Shown here piece after piece: positions 17,941 to 22,434 of a stretch of DNA of 22,434 nt. The stretch covers positions 24,396 through 46,829 of the forward strand of contig JAKCWW010002454.1 in the NCBI GenBank assembly GCA_026260175.1, read 5' to 3'. Origin of the DNA: Reticulitermes lucifugus. Taxonomy: Eukaryota > Arthropoda > Insecta > Blattodea > Rhinotermitidae. The first letter of the stretch is position 1. The number at the start of each line of letters is the position of its first letter. The position numbers were made by a program, and so were the translations under genes. The notes beneath the pieces are model-generated. The model saw only the letters and a list, made by a program, of their open reading frames with translations, searched no databases and was not told where the DNA came from.

Positions 17941-18926
17941 TTTCGTGTAATCCTTCGGAACCCTAAACTGAAACGTTTATCATGAAGACTTTCCCAATAA
18001 CATAATTACGTATGGCACACAATTTACAACACGTTTATCCAAATATGGAAAAGGTTGTTCCCCTATCAAATATGCTAGCAAGTGTTTACGAATAGGGGCA
18101 GAATGAGGAAGTTACGGATAATTCGGTGTATAAGGGTTCACCCATGCCAAAGACAGTCCACAGCGTACCTACAGATAACAGCACAGTTCATTGTACTTTG
18201 TTATTATATCAAGTTCAGTACTTTATTATAAATGCAAATCTCATTACAGAAATTTCGAAGTTACAAACGAGCATATTCGTAAAAATATATCTCAAAATGT
18301 ACGTTCAAGGCTATAATGCATAAGAGTAGATCACAGTGAAATGAGCTTAGCATGATCAGATGGAAAGCTGAACTGCAAAATTTCCTATCTAAGTTTCAAC
18401 GGGTTTAGTGTTATTCCTTAACAAACTCATACATACCTTACGAAATACCACAATACGCCTATACTGGCATCTGAGAACACTACATGCGTGCCAGCATTGG
18501 CAGGACACGGCATATAAACACTCTTAAACACTGCAAAAATTTCCTTACAGAATACGGTTCATCTTGAGGCAGAAACATAACCTAAAACCATTGTTTTACG
18601 TGCATGATACCAAAGAAACTTGCCTGTGCTGCCATCTTTGGTAGTAGTTAGGAACCATAATCAAGAAAAACAGAAAGAATTGGAGTCCTAATTAGAAAAA
18701 ATGCAGAGAAAAAGTATCTCTTCCGCGAAAGGCTAGCCTGAAGAAGCAAAAAAGAACTACAAAATTTTAGTTATGTCAGTGAGGAAACGTAAGAAAAAAG
18801 TACACGAAGAACGAATATTTCTATCTTGTTATGGACAGCACAGTAGATATACAATATTTTAAACACAGTACTTAGCAACGAGCTGGCAGTACAGTGTTTG
18901 GAAACCAAAGATGAACTAACAGGCCT
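17941..18926. other. No gene seen
   Basis: Nearly 1 kb of AT-rich sequence without recognisable coding sequence, RNA or repeat. A 65-codon plus-strand frame at 18126-18323 has no motif. Confidence 0.5.
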
Positions 18927-18991
18927 GTTAGAAACTTATGTAACACCAACAAATGCACTGTTCTATATTTTATTCCTGCTATCCTTTACGT

Positions 18992-19037
18992 AGCTCCTAC
19001 ATATTTCGGCGTTATACTGCGCCATCTTCAGGGAGCT
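18992..19037 (-). ncRNA. Hammerhead-ribozyme-like motif, left arm
   Basis: Minus strand, from 19037 down: stem I AGCTCC (19037-19032); core CTGAAGA (19031-19025) matching CUGANGA; an extra T (19024); stem II GGCG (19023-19020) pairing with CGCC (19011-19008); GAAA (19007-19004); a short self-complementary stem III ATATGT (19004-18999); A at 18998 as the cleavage-site residue; stem I GGAGCT (18997-18992), which pairs with AGCTCC at all six positions. The extra T between the core and stem II departs from the textbook hammerhead. The tiny stem III implies action as a dimer, as known for small variants in Penelope-like elements. Activity is untested. Confidence 0.55.
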
Positions 19038-19180
19038 GACACTAAAGCTTCTATAAAACGTACAACAATAAAATATTTCATAATAGACCTACATATGTTC
19101 TGCACTATTGATATTACAACATATGTACGCCTATTGTAACCTATTTTATTTGCTAAAAGTTGTATGGAAACTTTGGTGTC

Positions 19181-19226
19181 AGCTCTCTGAAGATGGCGTG
19201 ATATAACGCCGAAACATGTAGGAGCT
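19181..19226 (+). ncRNA. Hammerhead-ribozyme-like motif, right arm
   Basis: Plus strand: stem I AGCTCT (19181-19186); core CTGAAGA (19187-19193); an extra T (19194); stem II GGCGT (19195-19199) with ACGCC (19206-19210), a perfect 5-bp helix; GAAA (19211-19214); palindromic stem III ACATGT (19214-19219); A at 19220, giving a GTA cleavage triplet; stem I GGAGCT (19221-19226), pairing at six of six positions with one G-U. The predicted cut is between 19220 and 19221. Differences from the left-arm copy keep stem I paired. The same caveats apply as for the left arm. Confidence 0.6.
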
Positions 19227-19349
19227 ATGTAAAATATAGTATGAATAAAATATAGAATAGTGCATTTGTTGGTGTTATATGAATTTCTAACTTCGTCAAA
19301 ATGCACGGAATGCCTGCGTCTTACCCCTACTCTACTTTTCTTTTTGTCA

Positions 19350-19419
19350 TTGACTAAAATAAGCCAGTCCCTAGCCTAGTCGTTATAAAGACTAGGCTAG
19401 AGACTGGCTTCCCAGTTAA
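19350..19419. repeat. Strong 21-bp stem hairpin
   Basis: 19361-19381 and 19390-19410 are inverted repeats (20 of 21 pairs; AAGCCAGTC and CTAGCCTAGTC blocks) around the 8-nt loop GTTATAAA. After a small internal loop, TTGACT (19350-19355) pairs with AGTTAA (19414-19419), with one G-U. The whole could fold as a roughly 70-nt hairpin. It may be a tiny foldback element or a small-RNA precursor; the loop is short for a microRNA. It sits just upstream of a 5'-truncated SINE-B. Confidence 0.8.
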
Positions 19420-19428
19420 GAGAAAGAA

Positions 19429-19640
19429 ATTTCTATTTTCTCCGAAACGTTCAGACCGAGTGTGTGTCCCATCCAGCCTCCTATTAATGCGTACTGGGGT
19501 TCTTTCCTGGGGTTAAAGAGGCCGGGGCATGAAGTTAACTACTTACCTGCATCTGGTGCCGAGGTTAAGAATGAATGGAGCTACACCTCTACTCCCCCTA
19601 CATGCCTTCATGGCGTGGACAGGAAAAACTTTACCTTTTA
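19429..19640 (+). mobile_element. SINE-B, 5' truncated, copy 4
   Basis: The tRNA-like head is missing. The copy starts in the body at about TTTTCTCCGAAACGTTCAGA (compare 10727-10750 in copy 3) and runs through CCTATTAATGCGTACTGGGG, GGGTTAAAGAGGCCGGGG, CTCTACTCCCCCTACATGCC and TTCATGGCGTGGACAGG to a clean 3' end AAAACTTTACCTTTTA. The 3' half is the best preserved of the four copies. Three short open frames across it are artefacts. Confidence 0.88.
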
Positions 19641-19974
19641 CAGATTTTACCCAGTCTAAAAAATACAAACAATTCAGAATAAAATGTTTGATTTCACCCT
19701 CTGAGTGTAATGGACTGTTATGCATGCATGCATCCATTTATCCACCTCCCCGTTCCTTTTGGGTGTCGTTCTGTATGTTGGTCTACTTGAAGGTGCGACA
19801 AGCAGTTTAAATGGAACCAGACACTTTCAAGACCATTAGAAGGCTACAAAACCCATGCAACACTTTTACCACATCATTCTAATTTTACTACTACTTTTGC
19901 TGCTGCTTTTGTTGTTCTTCACGTCGAGTCGAACGCAAGAGTGGAACACGAAAATATAAAAACTCGCGGTTTCA
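19641..19974. other. No gene seen
   Basis: Nothing recognisable beyond a TGCATGCATGCATCC simple tract near 19720-19734. Confidence 0.45.
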
Positions 19975-20115
19975 AAACTTCAAACTTGAAGAAGAAGACA
20001 ACGTATCCCTCCGAAAAGGTTATATCCACCTACCAGATAATAAAACAGTGTCAGTTCCCAGAAGATCACGATATGAATTTTAACTTCCCCGAAAACCTCA
20101 AATCTTGTAAACCAA
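19975..20115 (+). mobile_element. Foldback right arm, decayed
   Basis: CTTGAAGAAGAAGAC, then CCCTCCGAAAAGG, ACCTACCAGATAAT and TTCCCAGAAGATCACG reproduce the order CTGAAGA, stem II, GAAA, outer arm of the family at 6918-7085. No left arm is seen. The 67-codon plus-strand frame (19941-20144) is a translation of this relic. Confidence 0.5.
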
Positions 20116-21540
20116 TTTTAATAATATGCTGTAAATATTATTAGAGCCTTGTATGAGAATGACAATGATTATAAATACTATGAGAAGAAGTATTTTTAAA
20201 AAAACTTGTGGAATTTAAGAATAGATCGTAACTTATTGCAAAATTATTCTGGATCTTACAGGAGTAGAGTGCGAGGTTGAGAGTTGAATTAATTTTGCTC
20301 AGCATGGGGTTCTAAAGCGGGCTTTTAAACATGAAGATGAGCCCTAAGGCTCAAGAAATACAGGGACCTTCTCGACTAGCCGTTCGCCTATTAGTACTTA
20401 AGGAAAAATTTTGGTCCATAGATTTGATTACACATATGGTTCAAAATTTGTCACTGAAAGAACAAATAACAAAACACAAGAGTTCCTTGTGGCGTTTATG
20501 CTCACAGTTGATTTTATGTGCGTCGCTCCGGGGATGTTGGGTTCTTCGTCTTTTTGAAGAGCTTTCAAGAAGAGGCAAAAAGTAGAGAAGAACATAAGAG
20601 ACAAGAGAAGGAAGATGGTAGAACAAGAGATAAAGTGCAATTTATCATGCGAGATCTTTTCTCAGCGCAGTAGCATTTAATAACAGGCCCCGTCACTGTG
20701 ATCTCCATTACGTTCAGACATAGGTACAGGATCTGAAGGTCCTTAGTTCAAATCTCCTTGTTCGTTGTACAAGCCGCACGGATACTAAACTGAATACGTA
20801 GTGCGACAAGAAGAAATCACGAAGGCGAAAAGAAATAGAGCTAAGGTGCACAAACTGAAGATAAAATAAATCAAAGAATTAGGAAAGCAAAGAGAAAAAG
20901 GAGATTGATAATGTAGGTCAGGAAATCTCGAGGGAAAATGCGACTTGAAAGATACAGGGTGGAATGGAGGTAATAGTAACAATTAGGGGAAAGTGCGCGT
21001 AACATAACAGCTCTGGCGTTGTCACCCTATTATTTCCTCCAGATTTTAAATTTGTAAATACTCACTTTTGAAAATCTGAAGCAAAACGGTGATAAATTTG
21101 AGAATTATAAACATGTTCTTCCACCCTGTCACAAGACTCACACTATAATTCTTCTACACACTTTTAAATACAGAGCCGTAACCAATCACGCTCGATTGTA
21201 GAACTGTTGCCTAGATAAGCAACAAACTTACTGTGTATGTAATAGCAGAAAAAATAAATCTTCAATTTCGTATTTTAAAATAAAAATAACTTACCAAATA
21301 AAACAACGCCCTTTTCAATGCAATAAAAGCAAAGAAGGATTTATTTTGTATTTACCGTGGAATAATCGGTAAACCTGTCCAGGCTGGAGATTAGCTCAGA
21401 AATGCATAGATGTCTACATTCAAAGTTTCCGTCATGCTTGTCCAATTTTAACCAAAACTGAACCTGCTCCACAATTTCTCGTAAAATCTATCAGAACCAA
21501 ATTCCATGAAGATATGTTCAGCGGTTCTCGAGCTGTTACA
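20116..21540. other. No supported gene; two A-rich purine stretches and one weak tRNA-like segment
   Basis: An 84-codon plus-strand frame at 20331-20585 has no motif I recognise; minus-strand frames opposite it look random. 20560-20640 and 20800-20960 are purine-rich like 11596-11815. At 20684-20765 a TAGTTCAAATC B-box-like sequence occurs without a convincing A box. Near 21510-21535, a CAGCGGTTCTCGAG stretch resembles conserved segments of insect DNA transposons, but the match is too short to name. Confidence 0.4.
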
Positions 21541-21632
21541 TGGGGAGAGGGGTACGGAGGGTTACAGAGGAGTACAGAAGGGTACAGAGGGGGACTGAGG
21601 GGTACAGAGGGTACGGAGGGGGACTGAGGGAT
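21541..21632 (+). repeat. G-rich 10-bp minisatellite
   Basis: About nine units of GGTACAGAGG-type sequence with an almost exact 10-bp period (variants GTTACAGAGG, AGTACAGAAG and GGGACTGAGG). The plus strand is almost free of C and contains at least eight runs of three or more G separated by 4-7 nt or more. G-quadruplex formation is possible. Confidence 0.85.
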
Positions 21633-21919
21633 TTTAGTGGGCTCTCTGCAGACTTGTAAACGTAACTGACAGGGCTCTTATAGATTAAAATATAACCATG
21701 AGAATAAACGAGCAAGTGAAGGAAATATTCTGGCCAATTAACCCTTCAAATCACTGTGGTTACTATATGCACCACATTCATTAAAACTGAAATTATCTGC
21801 ATTTTTGCATCAGAGTGTAGGCATGTTTAAGATGTTTGTATGATTAAACAGTGATTACTTCCCTATACATATTAACATGCTTCTTTTTGTAATTTTTAAG
21901 TGTCTTATATATCGACACT
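21633..21919. other. No gene seen
   Basis: AT-rich sequence without recognisable coding or repeat content. Confidence 0.5.
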
Positions 21920-22135
21920 ATCAGTGGCAGAGATTATATGGTGTAGTTGTAGATAAATGAGTATGAAGCATTGGTGGAACGATACTGACAGGGGAAAACC
22001 GAAGTACTCGAAGCAAAACTTGTCCAAGTACTACTTTGCCCACCACAAATCCCATACGGACAGGCCTGGTATTGAACCTGGGCCTGCATAGGTAGAGACC
22101 GACAACTAACCGCCTCAACCATGGCACAGACTCGT
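21920..22135 (-). mobile_element. SINE-D, tRNA-derived
   Basis: Minus strand: a tRNA-like head from about 22133 (TGTGCCATGGTTGAGGCGG as A-box region) with a clear B box GGTTCAATACC (22078-22068). The body is GGGATTTGTGGTGGGC, AAAGTAGTACTTGGAC, AGTACTTCGGTTTTCCCC, TGTCAGTATCGTTCC. From memory, a SINE with this GGGATTTGTGGTGG body is widespread in insects of this kind. It is the only copy in the window; the 3' end is uncertain. Two minus-strand frames at 21921-22127 are artefacts. Confidence 0.7.
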
Positions 22136-22280
22136 TTTTGTAATTAAGCTACAGTGTCTTCTGTGAGGTAGGAGCTAAAATTTAAGTATCTCTTAGATTA
22201 ATTTTTTGCTTCAACTAGTTAAACTTCAACAGGATTATGGTTACTTATTTATCATTTAGTAACTGCTTATCAACGTACTG

Positions 22281-22434
22281 GGGGCACGCGGTGGCGCACT
22301 TGGTTGAGGCACTGTTCTACAAGCCGGAAGGTCGCGGGTTCAATTCCCGATGGTGTCATTGGAATTTTTCCTTGACATAATACTTTCGGTCGCACTATGG
22401 CCCTGGGGTCGACTCAGCCTCTAACAGAAATGAG
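22281..22434 (+). mobile_element. SINE-A, 5' half (cut by window end)
   Basis: Best SINE-A promoter in the window: A box TGGCGCACTTGG (22292-22303) and B box GGTTCAATTCC (22337-22347), spaced as in pol III promoters. The body matches the 5539 copy (GGCCCTGGGGTCGACTCAGC) and stops at AGAAATGAG where the window ends, just at the position of the insertion seen in the other copy. Confidence 0.92.

Larger units (their letters stand above)
18927..19291. mobile_element. 365-bp foldback element bearing paired hammerhead-like motifs
   Basis: Almost the whole element is one inverted repeat. The outer arms (18927-19050 against 19168-19291) share ACACCAACAAATGCACT, TTCTATATTTTATTC, TAGCTCCTACAT and GCCATCTTCAG. 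Pairing continues inwards through an ACAACA segment and CCTACATATGTT/AACATATGTACG, leaving an inner loop of roughly 20 bp near 19110-19130. Each arm carries a hammerhead-like motif (described separately). No protein is encoded; the 92-codon minus-strand frame (19028-19306) is incidental. No convincing target duplication was found. Confidence 0.88.

Noticed and set aside
18725-18750. Hammerhead-like core from GCGAAAGG and CTGAAGAAG
   Set aside because: The two parts occur in the wrong order and no paired stems connect them.
20684-20765. tRNA gene or SINE head
   Set aside because: Only a B-box-like stretch is present; the A box and cloverleaf are not convincing.
22281-22360. Functional tRNA gene
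   Set aside because: It is the head of SINE-A; the same body follows in the copy at 5539, and no acceptor stem pairs.

Overview
The window looks like intergenic DNA from a large, repeat-rich insect genome. No host protein-coding exon, functional tRNA or rRNA gene could be supported. Open frames are all short (at most 118 codons). Those that could be recognised lie in transposon relics or are antisense to them. Several repeat families (tRNA-headed SINEs, a non-LTR retrotransposon tail, small foldback elements) resemble, from memory, repeats common in cockroach and termite sequence. Blattodea is therefore my best guess; no search was run.

Layout. 1-670: SINE and LINE fragments. 1395-2325: relics of a foldback family plus a LINE fragment. 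2880-3090: LINE tail. 4229-4462: long foldback element. 5118-5206: foldback relic. 5539-5958: SINE-A split by a 128-bp insertion. 6045-6480: LINE tail. 6918-7085: foldback. 7395-7559: hAT-like MITE. 8060-8920: LINE tail with a tetranucleotide tail, abutted by SINE-B. 9388-10911: foldback arms and two SINE-B copies. 12616-13245: LINE tail, then an older repeat split by SINE-C with a perfect 13-bp target duplication. 13634-14160: second hAT-like MITE and a LINE tail. 15091-15359: 21-bp minisatellite. 16453-16734 and 17658-17940: 3' ends of two different non-LTR families. 18927-19291: 365-bp foldback element. 19350-19640: strong hairpin, then truncated SINE-B. 21541-21632: G-rich 10-bp minisatellite. 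21920-22434: SINE-D and SINE-A. The remainder is AT-rich sequence in which I recognise nothing.

Main observations. (1) The inverted arms of the 18927-19291 element each carry a hammerhead-ribozyme-like motif: stem I, CTGAAGA, a self-complementary stem II, GAAA, a palindromic minimal stem III and a GTA cleavage site. The right arm reads on + and the left arm on -. Decayed versions of the same core recur in most other foldback relics here. (2) Eight fragments are the 3' end of one non-LTR retrotransposon family, seven of them on the minus strand, which explains spurious plus-strand open frames. (3) Two insertions are dated relative to older repeats by target duplications, one with an uninterrupted sister copy in the same window.

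There is no pathway or operon here. The shared theme is the layering of retrotransposons, SINEs and small DNA elements.
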